From assembly GCF_011170125.1 (NCBI RefSeq), contig NZ_BLLN01000002.1, positions 963,501-1,027,500 on the forward strand: a stretch of 64,000 bases of DNA, read 5' to 3'. The notes beneath the pieces were generated by a model, which worked only from the letters and a program-made list of their open reading frames with translations, was not told the origin of the DNA and ran no database searches. Made by a program: the position numbers and the translations under genes. This DNA is from Streptomyces diastaticus subsp. diastaticus. GTDB taxonomy: Bacteria; Actinomycetota; Actinomycetes; Streptomycetales; Streptomycetaceae. This document shows, in pieces, positions 51,688 to 59,071 of the stretch (its first letter is position 1; every line of letters starts with the position of its first letter).

Positions 51688-52515
51688 CATATGCCCGTCC
51701 TGTCTGGCGTTCGATTACGCACCGTCAGGGCGCCGGCGTGCGGACGACATGCTCGGGTTCGTCACTCTTGTCTCCTCCCGTCCCGCCTCTACCGGCGAGG
51801 GTGCGCGGTTGAGGAGTTCTTCCGCCATGTTCATGGAGATCGGGATGCCGCTCTTCGGCAGTTCTCCGGGAGTTCCCGGCGGGCGGTTCTCGTCCGGGTG
51901 ACGGAGTTATTCACAACCTCCGAGTAGTCCACGGTTTTCGACCAAGATCCACATCATTTCCCAGGCTTCTGCAAGGTGAATGCCGTGACCGGAGTTCGGA
52001 CGCGAGTTCTCGCGACTTCGCCCCGACTTTGTGTCGGCGACGGGTCGAGTTCCCGGCGAACGGGCCTGGGGGCGTCGGCTTTCGGCCACGGGGCGCCGGC
52101 GTTTCCGTCGGCTTCCCGGCGGAGAGCGAGGCCCGGTCGAGCAGCCCGTGGCCGGAAGCGGACCACCGGTACGGAGTGCGCGTGAGCGAACACCCGGGCA
52201 CGGCCCGCGGTGCGCGGCGCGGTGGACGCGCGTCCCGCTGCACGGCGACGGACGGACGAGGACGAGCGAGGAAGGGCGAGGGCGCCATGACAGGGAGCGG
52301 GGGAGCAACGGGGCGTGTGAGGGCGGTGGCTTGAGGGCGACGGTCCGGTGCTTGGCGCGAACCGGCAGGTGCGGCACGGGCCGGGTGGGCCGCGGGCGCG
52401 GTGCTCGTGGTGGCCGGGCCCGCTACGCGCTGAGTCGTGCGCGCGGAGAAGGCCAGGCAGGCGGTGTGCGGGACAGGGCCGCGACGGCGGGACGAGAGGA
52501 CGAGGAGGAAGCGGC

Positions 52516-53913
52516 GTGGCGATGACCGGCCGACGAGGAGAGGGCGAAGGCGTGGGACGGGAGACGGGGTCGGGGATGCGTGCGGGTGCGGGGGCTCACG
52601 GGGAGGCCGGCGGGGGCGTGCGTGGCGGGCCGGGGCGCGCTCGTCCGGGTGGCCCCGGTGGAGTGCCCCGTCCCGGGTGGGGTTCGGGTGACCGGGGAGG
52701 GGGAGCCGCGGCGCCCGGTGGCGCGCCGGACGGGGGGACGGGGCCGCTGATCGTGACCGAGGACCCCGGGCTGCTGGACGATCTGCTGCGGCTGTGCGCC
52801 GCCGCCGGGGCCCGGCCGCTCGTCCTGCACACGCTGCCGGAGCGGCGCGGCGAATGGGAGGCCGCGCCGCTGGTGCTGATCGGGGACGACGCGGCGGCGC
52901 GGGTGGACGCGGCGCCCCGGCGACAGGGCGTGCTCCTCGTCGGGCGGGACCGGTGGGAGCCGGCCGTCTGGCAGTGGGCCGTGCGGGTCGGCGCCGAGCA
53001 CGTGCTGCGGCTGCCCGAGGCGGAGGCGTGGCTGGTGGACCGGATCGCCGACGTGGTGGAGGGGGCCGGTCGCAGCGCCCGCACCGTGGGGGTCGTCGGC
53101 GGGCGCGGCGGCGCGGGGGCGTCGACGCTCGCCTGCGCGCTGGCCGTGACGGCGGCGGCCGGGGGCAGCCGCACCGTCCTCGTCGACGCCGACCCGCTGG
53201 GCGGCGGACTCGACGTGCTGCTCGGCGGTGAACAGGCCGAGGGCCTGCGCTGGCCGGCGTTCGCCCGGTCCCGGGGCCGGGTGGCCCGCCGAGCGCTGGA
53301 GGAGGCGCTGCCGGAGGTGCACGGACTGCGGCTGCTCAGCTGGGACCGGAGCGACACGGCCGCCGTCGCCCCGCAGGCGGTACGCGCGGTGCTCGGTGCG
53401 GCCCGGCGAGGCGGTGGCACGGTCGTCGTGGACCTGCCGCGCCGGGCCGGCGGGGAGGTGGCCGAGGCGCTGGCCCAGCTCGACCTGGCGCTGCTCGTCG
53501 TACCGGCGGAGTTGCGCGCCGTGGCGGCCGCCCGGCGCATGGCCGCGGTGCTCATCCCCGAGGTGCGGGACCTGCGCGTCGTCGTCCGGCCCGCGGGCGC
53601 GCCCGGTGTGCCCGGCCACGGGCTGGCCTCCGGCTCGGTGGCCGGACTGCTCGGCCTCCCCCTCGCCGGGGTGCTGCCGCACGATCCGGCCGCCGTCGAG
53701 GCCCAGGAGACGGGCCCGCCGCCGGGCAGCGGGCCACGCGGCCCGCTGGCGCGGTTCTGCCGCGAACTGTGGGACCGCGCCGCCGGCCCCGGCCCGGTGC
53801 CGGACGACGCGCCGGAGGCGGACGCCCGCGAGGCGACGCCGGGCCGGGGCGGCCTGCTCCGGTCCGCGTTCGGCGGGAACCGGACCGCGACACCCTCGGG
53901 CGCCACCGCATGA
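52516..53913 (+). CDS. ssd: TadZ/CpaE-like septum-site-determining protein (Ssd-type)
   Basis: About 465 aa from GTG 52516 (AGGAGG seven bases upstream; ATG 52522 also possible). The first ~80 residues are Gly/Arg-rich. Then a receiver-like region (GPLIVTEDPGLLDDLLRLCAAAG) precedes a MinD/ParA-type ATPase domain: VVGGRGGAGASTLACAL, TVLVDADPLGGGLDVLLGG, TVVVDLPR. The Walker A lacks the usual GKT/GKS Lys (GAGAST), as in Ssd proteins, so ATP hydrolysis may be altered. First gene of the tad operon; TadZ-type proteins localise Tad machinery and in Streptomyces/Mycobacterium are tied to septum placement. Confidence 0.85.
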   Translation: MAMTGRRGEGEGVGRETGSGMRAGAGAHGEAGGGVRGGPGRARPGGPGGVPRPGWGSGDRGGGAAAPGGAPDGGTGPLIVTEDPGLLDDLLRLCAAAGARPLVLHTLPERRGEWEAAPLVLIGDDAAARVDAAPRRQGVLLVGRDRWEPAVWQWAVRVGAEHVLRLPEAEAWLVDRIADVVEGAGRSARTVGVVGGRGGAGASTLACALAVTAAAGGSRTVLVDADPLGGGLDVLLGGEQAEGLRWPAFARSRGRVARRALEEALPEVHGLRLLSWDRSDTAAVAPQAVRAVLGAARRGGGTVVVDLPRRAGGEVAEALAQLDLALLVVPAELRAVAAARRMAAVLIPEVRDLRVVVRPAGAPGVPGHGLASGSVAGLLGLPLAGVLPHDPAAVEAQETGPPPGSGPRGPLARFCRELWDRAAGPGPVPDDAPEADAREATPGRGGLLRSAFGGNRTATPSGATA

Positions 53914-55079
53914 GCGCGGTCGTCGCCGAGGCCGGGCTGCTGGACGCCGTCCGGCGCCACCTGGCCGAGGAGGGCGCGGAACCCACCGAGGCGCGGGTCG
54001 CCCAGGCGCTGCGCGAACAGGGCCGCATGCTGGGCGGCGCCGAAGTGCTGCGGACGGCGGCCCGGCTGCGCTCCGAGATCGCGGGGGCGGGCCCGCTCGA
54101 ACCTTTCCTCGCCGACCCGGAGGTCACCGACGTCCTGGTCTGCGCCCCGGACCGGGTGTGGGTCGACCGGGGTGGCGGGCTGGAGCTGAGCGGGGTGCGG
54201 TTCGCCGACGCCGAGGCGGTGCGCGGACTGGCCCGGCGACTGGCGGCCGTGGCCGGGCGGCGGCTGGACGACGCCCGGCCGTGGGTGGACGCCCGGCTTC
54301 CGGACGGCACCCGGCTGCACGCCGTGCTGCCCCCGGTCGCCGTCGGCTGCACCTGCCTCTCCCTGCGGGTCGTCCGCCCCAAGGCGTTCACCCTCGCCGA
54401 ACTGGTCGCAGCGGGCACCTTGCCGCCCGGGGGAGACCGCCTGCTGGCGGCCTTGGTCGGAGCGCGGCTCTCCTTCCTCATCAGCGGGGGCACCGGAAGC
54501 GGCAAGACGACGCTGCTCTCGGCCCTGCTCGGGCTGGTCGGCCCGGCGGAACGCATCGTCCTGGCCGAGGACTCGGCCGAACTGCGCCCGGATCACCCGC
54601 ATGTCGTCCGCCTGGAGACCCGGCCCGCCAACCAGGAGGGCCGTGGCGCCGTGGCCCTGGACGACCTGGTCCGCCAGGCGCTGCGGATGCGTCCGGACCG
54701 GCTGGTGGTCGGCGAGGTCCGGGGCGCCGAGGTCCTCCACCTCCTGGCAGCCCTCAACACCGGTCATCAGGGCGGCGCGGGGACCGTGCACGCCAATGCC
54801 GCCGCCGACGTCCCGGCCCGGCTGGAGGCGCTGGGCACGGCGGCCGGACTGGACCGCGCCGCGCTCCACAGCCAGGTCGCGGCCGCCTTGTCGGTCGTGC
54901 TCCACCTGGCACGGGACCCGGACGGCAGACGAAGGCTGGCCGAGATCCACGTCCTGGCCAGGGACCCGGCGGGGCTGGTGGTGACGGTCCCGGCGCTGCG
55001 CTGGGGCGTGGACGGGTTCGCCGGGGATGAGGGATGGCCGCGGTTGCGGGCGCTGCTGGGGCGCGGAGGCGGGGGGTGA
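53910..55079 (+). CDS. tadA: TadA/CpaF-family secretion ATPase
   Basis: 389 aa from ATG 53910, overlapping the ssd stop (ATGA). An N-terminal region of ~60 residues precedes the VirB11-like ATPase: EPFLADPEVTDVLVCAPDRVWVDRGG, Walker A LISGGTGSGKTTLLSALLG, an Asp box (RIVLAEDSAELRP), Walker B RMRPDRLVVGEVRG, and His-box GHQGGAGTVHANAAAD. All motifs look complete, so it should hydrolyse ATP. It powers assembly of Flp-type pili or the export of pseudopilins together with TadB and TadC. Confidence 0.93.
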   Translation: MSAVVAEAGLLDAVRRHLAEEGAEPTEARVAQALREQGRMLGGAEVLRTAARLRSEIAGAGPLEPFLADPEVTDVLVCAPDRVWVDRGGGLELSGVRFADAEAVRGLARRLAAVAGRRLDDARPWVDARLPDGTRLHAVLPPVAVGCTCLSLRVVRPKAFTLAELVAAGTLPPGGDRLLAALVGARLSFLISGGTGSGKTTLLSALLGLVGPAERIVLAEDSAELRPDHPHVVRLETRPANQEGRGAVALDDLVRQALRMRPDRLVVGEVRGAEVLHLLAALNTGHQGGAGTVHANAAADVPARLEALGTAAGLDRAALHSQVAAALSVVLHLARDPDGRRRLAEIHVLARDPAGLVVTVPALRWGVDGFAGDEGWPRLRALLGRGGGG

Positions 55080-55162
55080 GGGAGGGCGCGGCGGGTGCGG
55101 GGCTGAGCCGTCGGACCTCAGCACGTGTGGTGACGGCAGGGCAGCGGACGGGAGGCGGAACG

Positions 55163-56020
55163 ATGAGTGTCGGCGTGGTCGGTGTGGCCGTGGTGAGCGG
55201 GCTGCTCTGGAGCGCGGAACCGGCTGTCCGGCGGGTGCGCGTCCGGGCGGGGCTGCGGCACAGGGCGGCCCGGATCGCGGGCGCGGCGGGAGTCGACAGC
55301 CGCTGGACGGTGCAGGCGGCATGGCGCTGGGCCGGGGCCCGGCCCGAGTGGGCCTGCCTGGTGGCCGGCGCGGTGCTGGCCGGTGCGGGTCAGTCGGTCC
55401 TGCCGCTGCTGGCCGGCGGCGCGGGGGTGCCGTTGGTACGGCGGAGGCTGGCGGCCCGGGCGGCGGCGAGGGCGCGGAACCGGCGGGCCGAGGCGGTGCG
55501 GGAGCTCTGCGGGGCGCTCGCGCTGGAGGTGCGGTCGGGGCGTCAGCCCGTGGCGGCCCTGCTGCACGCGGTCGGCGAGGCGCGTGGGCTCGGTGGTGCC
55601 GAGGCCGGGGTGCTGGCGGCCGCGCGCTTCGGCGGGGACGTGGCGGCGGCGCTGCGGGAGGCATCGGCGGAACCGGGGGCCGAGGGGTTGTCCGGGCTGG
55701 CCGCCTGCTGGCAGGTGGCGGTCGACCGGGGCGCGGGCCTGGCGGCGGGTGCGGAACAGCTGGCGGCGGCGCTGCGGGCCGAGCGCGACCAGGCGGCCGA
55801 CCTGGCGGCGCAGTTGGCCGGGGCCCGGTCGACGGTGCTGATGCTGGCGGCGCTGCCGCTGCTCGGCCTGGCGCTGGGCTGGGCGATGGGAGCCGACCCG
55901 CTGCGCGTCCTGCTGCACACGCCGGCGGGTCTGGCCTGCCTCCTGCTCGGCTCGGCACTGGAGTCGGCGGGGCTGTGGTGGGCGCTGGGGATCGTGCGAC
56001 GGGCGGGGGTGCCGCGGTGA
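55163..56020 (+). CDS. tadB: TadB-like type II/IV secretion inner-membrane protein
   Basis: 285 aa from ATG 55163 behind GGAGGCGG. It carries the T2SF domain: LCGALALEVRSGRQPVAALLHAVGEA, AALREASAEPGAEGLSGLAACWQVAVDRGAGLA and TM segments near the C-terminus (STVLMLAALPLLGLALGWAMG and AGLACLLLGSALESAGLWWAL). It follows TadA after 83 bp and overlaps the TadC start (GTGA). Forms the platform complex in the membrane with TadC. The N-terminal half has hydrophobic stretches typical of the family. Confidence 0.88.
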   Translation: MSVGVVGVAVVSGLLWSAEPAVRRVRVRAGLRHRAARIAGAAGVDSRWTVQAAWRWAGARPEWACLVAGAVLAGAGQSVLPLLAGGAGVPLVRRRLAARAAARARNRRAEAVRELCGALALEVRSGRQPVAALLHAVGEARGLGGAEAGVLAAARFGGDVAAALREASAEPGAEGLSGLAACWQVAVDRGAGLAAGAEQLAAALRAERDQAADLAAQLAGARSTVLMLAALPLLGLALGWAMGADPLRVLLHTPAGLACLLLGSALESAGLWWALGIVRRAGVPR

Positions 56021-56844
56021 GCGCCGGAGTTGTCCACAGGCTGGGGGCGGCGCTGTGGGTCCTGGTGCCGCCGGTGGGCTGGGGCGCGTGGCTCAGAGCG
56101 CGCCGCTGCGCGCGGGCGCGGTGGCGAGCGCTGCACGGACAGGTGCCCAGCGGTCCGCCGTCGCCCGTGCTGACGTGGGCGGCGGGCCGGGCCGCCTGGG
56201 CATGGGTGCTGGCCGGTGTCGCCCTCGTGGCGCTGACGGGCGGCGGGCTCCCGGAGGCGCTCGCCGGCGGTGCCGCCGGATGGTGGGTCCGGCGCTGGGC
56301 GTCCCGGCACGGCGCGGCGCGGGACGCCGCGGCTTCCTCGGGCCGAGGGCGGCGGCCGCCAGGCTTTCCGGCGTGGCGGCCCGGCGCGGGGCGTTCGGTG
56401 GTGGACGCGCGGCTGCCCCTTGCCGCCGATCTCGTCGCGGCCTGCGTGGCGGCAGGGGCGGAGCCGGTGGAGGCGGCACGCGCGGTCGGCGCCTCGGTCG
56501 GTGGACCCGTGGGCGAGGGTCTCGGCAGGGCCGCCGCCGATGTCCGGCTCGGTGGCGACCCGGAGGCGGCCTGGCGCCACGTCGCCGAGGTCCCCGGTGC
56601 CTCGGCGCTGGCCCGCTGCCTGGAACGCGCCGCCACCTCCGGGGCACCGGCCGCCGAACCGCTGGCCCGGCTCGCCGCCGAGGCACGGGCCGACTGGAAC
56701 CGGGCGGCCACCGAACGGGCCCGGCGGGCGGCGGTCGCGGTGACCGCGCCGGTGGGGCTCTGCTTCCTGCCCGCCTTTCTCGCCCTGGGGGTGGCCCCGG
56801 TGGTCATCGGCCTGGCGAGCGGGTTGCTGGGCGGAGGTGGCTGA
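56017..56844 (+). CDS. tadC: TadC-like inner-membrane protein
   Basis: 275 aa from GTG 56017, overlapping the TadB stop. N-terminal TM segments (RLGAALWVLVPPVGWGAWL and AWAWVLAGVALVALTGGG) precede the T2SF domain: LPLAADLVAACVAAGAEPVEAARAVGASVGG, ALARCLERAATSGAPAAEPLARLAAEARADWN. A final TM pair (VAVTAPVGLCFLPAFLALGVAPVVIGLA) ends the protein. Partner of TadB. The ~50 residues around RGRRPPGFPAWRPG form a basic linker. Confidence 0.88.
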   Translation: MSAGVVHRLGAALWVLVPPVGWGAWLRARRCARARWRALHGQVPSGPPSPVLTWAAGRAAWAWVLAGVALVALTGGGLPEALAGGAAGWWVRRWASRHGAARDAAASSGRGRRPPGFPAWRPGAGRSVVDARLPLAADLVAACVAAGAEPVEAARAVGASVGGPVGEGLGRAAADVRLGGDPEAAWRHVAEVPGASALARCLERAATSGAPAAEPLARLAAEARADWNRAATERARRAAVAVTAPVGLCFLPAFLALGVAPVVIGLASGLLGGGG

Positions 56845-57004
56845 CGTGCGGGACGGGGCCACCTCCCGGGCCCGGGGGCCGCCGACGAGGGCCGGCGGGC
56901 CGGCGTACCGGCCGTCGGGCGCAGGGAGAGCGACCGGCGGCGGTGTGGAAGGGCAGGGGTGACCGCTCCTGCCCGAGGGATGCGAAGCGGTTTCGACGTT
57001 CGAG

Positions 57005-57739
57005 ATGCGGAATGAGGGTGCTGGCGTGAGGAGTGCGGAGATGAGCGGTTCCGGGATGTGCGGTTCGGGGACGAGCGGGTGCGAGACGGAGGGGGCAGTG
57101 AGGCGGCACGAGGTCGTGGAAGGAGCGGTCGTCACCGCGGGCCGGCGCATGGCCACGGACGCGCGGGAGGGGCGACCGGCCGAGGACGCCTCCTCCGCCG
57201 GGCGGGGCGCGGGTGACGTCGCGGCCGGGGCACCGACCTCGGGAGGGGCGGGAGATCCGGTGCCTTCGTCCGCACCTCTGCCTGTGCCTGTGCCTCGGTC
57301 TGTGCCTGCACCTGTGCCGGGTAGGGCTTTGGCGCGGTTGCGCGCTCGGGAGGCGGTCCGGCTCCGGGAGGGGGCCGGTGAAGGTTCCGGAACGCGGGAC
57401 CGGGGTCAGGAGCGACCGGTCCGGCTGCTGGTCGTGCCGGACGTGGACGATCCCAGGGTGCGCGTCCGGGACGGCTCGCGCCGGTCGGCCGGCGGGCCCG
57501 GGCGTCGGAGGGCGGCCGGGCGCGGGCCGGGGGCGCGTGGGGGCGAGGGCGCTCGGCGGCACCGGAGGCCACCGCGGGAGAGGGCGCGCCGGGACGCCGG
57601 GATGGCCACCTCGGAGTACGCGATGGCCCTGCTGGCGGCGGTGGCCTTCGCCGGGGTGCTGTACAAGATCGTGACGGGGGGCGCGGTGGCGTCCGCCTTG
57701 CAGTCGGCGGTGGAGAAGGCACTCGATGCGCCGTTCTGA
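57005..57739 (+). CDS. DUF4244 protein, Flp-pilin-like
   Basis: The C-terminal ~50 residues are the DUF4244 pilin-like core: RDAG-MATSEYAMALLAAVAFAGVLYKIV. The Gly followed by MATSEY has Glu at +5 and Tyr at +6 of the hydrophobic segment, the type IVb (Flp) prepilin cleavage signature. The long upstream part (MRNEGAGVRSAEMSG... to ~residue 190) is Gly/Arg/Pro/Ala-rich. Family members known to me are much shorter, so a downstream GTG or ATG may be the real start. Likely the pilin or pseudopilin assembled by the TadABC machinery. It overlaps the TadE gene by 14 bp. Confidence 0.75.
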   Translation: MRNEGAGVRSAEMSGSGMCGSGTSGCETEGAVRRHEVVEGAVVTAGRRMATDAREGRPAEDASSAGRGAGDVAAGAPTSGGAGDPVPSSAPLPVPVPRSVPAPVPGRALARLRAREAVRLREGAGEGSGTRDRGQERPVRLLVVPDVDDPRVRVRDGSRRSAGGPGRRRAAGRGPGARGGEGARRHRRPPRERARRDAGMATSEYAMALLAAVAFAGVLYKIVTGGAVASALQSAVEKALDAPF

Positions 57740-58385
57740 CGGGGTGGAGTGGCCGGGGCGCGGGCCCGTGCGGCGCTGGGCCCCGGCCACCGCAGGGCGG
57801 GCGCCGGGCCGCCGCTGCCGGCGGGCCGGTACCGGTCCGCGCAGGGACGGGCAGCGCGGGGCGGTGACCGCTGAGACGGCGGTCGTGCTGCCGACGCTGG
57901 TGGTGTTCCTGCTGGCGCTGCTGTGGGCCCTCCTGGCGGTCGCCGCGCACATCCAGTGCGTGGACGCGGCGCGGGCCGGTGCCCGAGCCGCGGCTCGGCA
58001 GGACCCACCCGAGGCGGTCGTCGAGACCGCCCTCCAGGCGGCACCCGAGGGAGCGGACGTGACGGTCGGCCGCACCGGCGACCTGGTGCAGGTCGAGGTG
58101 CGGGCCCGCACCCCGGGGCTCGGGGCGCTGACGGTCGGTCTGCGCGCGAGGGCGGTGGCGTCGGCGGAGGAGACGGTGGGCGCGGACGCCCCGGTCGACG
58201 CCCCGGGCGCCGGCGAGGCCGCCGGGGCCGGACTCGCCGACGGAGCGCAAGGGCGCGCGGAGGGAGCTCTCCGGCCGGACGCCGAGGCGGGCGGCGACGG
58301 CGGTCCCGCCGCGAACTCCTCGCAGACCACACGGACCTGGGACGCGCGGGTTACCGGCGGCAGCGGCAAGGGAGCGGACCGATGA
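57726..58385 (+). CDS. tadE: TadE-like pseudopilin
   Basis: 219 aa. The TadE motif is QRG-AVTAETAVVLPTLVVFLLALLWALLAVA: cleavage after Gly would leave Ala+1 and Glu+5, followed by a ~20-residue hydrophobic helix. IQCVDAARAGARAAARQD then begins the globular part, rich in Arg and Ala. The tail after ~residue 145 is low complexity (Ala/Gly/Glu). The 40 residues before the motif are Arg/Gly-rich. It overlaps both neighbours (DUF4244 by 14 bp, next gene by 4 bp). Confidence 0.85.
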   Translation: MRRSDGVEWPGRGPVRRWAPATAGRAPGRRCRRAGTGPRRDGQRGAVTAETAVVLPTLVVFLLALLWALLAVAAHIQCVDAARAGARAAARQDPPEAVVETALQAAPEGADVTVGRTGDLVQVEVRARTPGLGALTVGLRARAVASAEETVGADAPVDAPGAGEAAGAGLADGAQGRAEGALRPDAEAGGDGGPAANSSQTTRTWDARVTGGSGKGADR

Positions 58386-59071
58386 ACGACCGCCCTGCCC
58401 CCGTGCCACGAAAGTCGACGCGCTCCAGGCCCTTGGGCGCCCCGCCGCCCTGGACGACCACCTCTCGCCCGGCCTTGTTCCGGCCCGCACGCTCGTTCCG
58501 GCCGGCGCGAGGGGACGGTCGGCCACCGGAGGTGAGGCGGGAGCGGGCACGACAAAGAGCCCACGATCCTGAGACCGGGCGTCCGCCCCCGCCCGAAGCC
58601 ACGCGGCGCTCCTGCCGCGCAGGACCGCCCCGGCCGGCTCTCCACCGGTCCCGGCCTCTGCCGGCTGCCCGCCGCCCAGTCCTCGCGGGTGGTGGGAGCG
58701 CCCGGCTACGAGGCGCCACCCCGGGCCGAGGCGCCACCCCCGACCGAGGCGCCGCCACGGTCTGGGCGGCGGTGGCCTCGGCGGCGCTCTGCGCGGTGTT
58801 CGCCGGGCTGCTGACGATGGGGCACGCCGTCGCCGTACGCCATCAGGCCGGAGGCGTGGCCGATCTCGCCGCTCTCGCGGCGGCCGACCACTGGGCCGAG
58901 GGGGAGCCCGGCGCGTGCGCCCGGGCCCGCCGGGTGGCGGCCGCGCAGGGGGCCGAGGTGGTGCGGTGCGTGGTGCGCGGCGAGGTGTCCGACGTGACCG
59001 CCGAGGCCGGGTCGGGGCCGTTCGCGGTCCGTGTCAGGGCGCGGGCGGGGCCCCCTGGAGGAGCACCGTGA
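58382..59071 (+). CDS. Rv3654c-type TadE-like protein
   Basis: 229 aa, ATG coupled to the TadE stop (ATGA). The first ~115 residues are Pro/Arg-rich and unlike relatives, so the true start may be internal. The core RG-AATVWAAVASAALCAVFAGLLTMGHAVAVRHQAGGVADLAALAAADH matches the Rv3654c/TadE-like family: a prepilin-type Gly, a hydrophobic helix and the ADLAALAAA motif. A CARARRVAAAQGAEVVRC segment could form a disulfide. Its end overlaps the convergent helicase stop by 38 bp. Confidence 0.82.
   Translation: MNDRPAPVPRKSTRSRPLGAPPPWTTTSRPALFRPARSFRPARGDGRPPEVRRERARQRAHDPETGRPPPPEATRRSCRAGPPRPALHRSRPLPAARRPVLAGGGSARLRGATPGRGATPDRGAATVWAAVASAALCAVFAGLLTMGHAVAVRHQAGGVADLAALAAADHWAEGEPGACARARRVAAAQGAEVVRCVVRGEVSDVTAEAGSGPFAVRVRARAGPPGGAP

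Larger units (their letters stand above)
51445..52515. promoter_or_regulatory. long intergenic region before the ssd/tad operon
   Basis: 1.07 kb between the divergent HAD gene and ssd. Two strong hairpins near the left side are listed separately. A relatively AT-rich stretch at ~51900-51985 contains TTATTCACA (51907-51915), TAGTCCACG (51925-51933) and AGATCCACA (51945-51953). These are three DnaA-box-like 9-mers at 18- and 20-bp spacing, and the stretch probably includes a promoter. From ~52000 to 52515 the sequence is highly GC-rich with open but featureless frames. Confidence 0.45.

Noticed and set aside
52596..56807. 1403-codon minus-strand frame opposite ssd and tad genes
   Set aside because: Pro/Ala/Ser/Arg-rich antisense of well-supported tad genes; no RBS, no motif.
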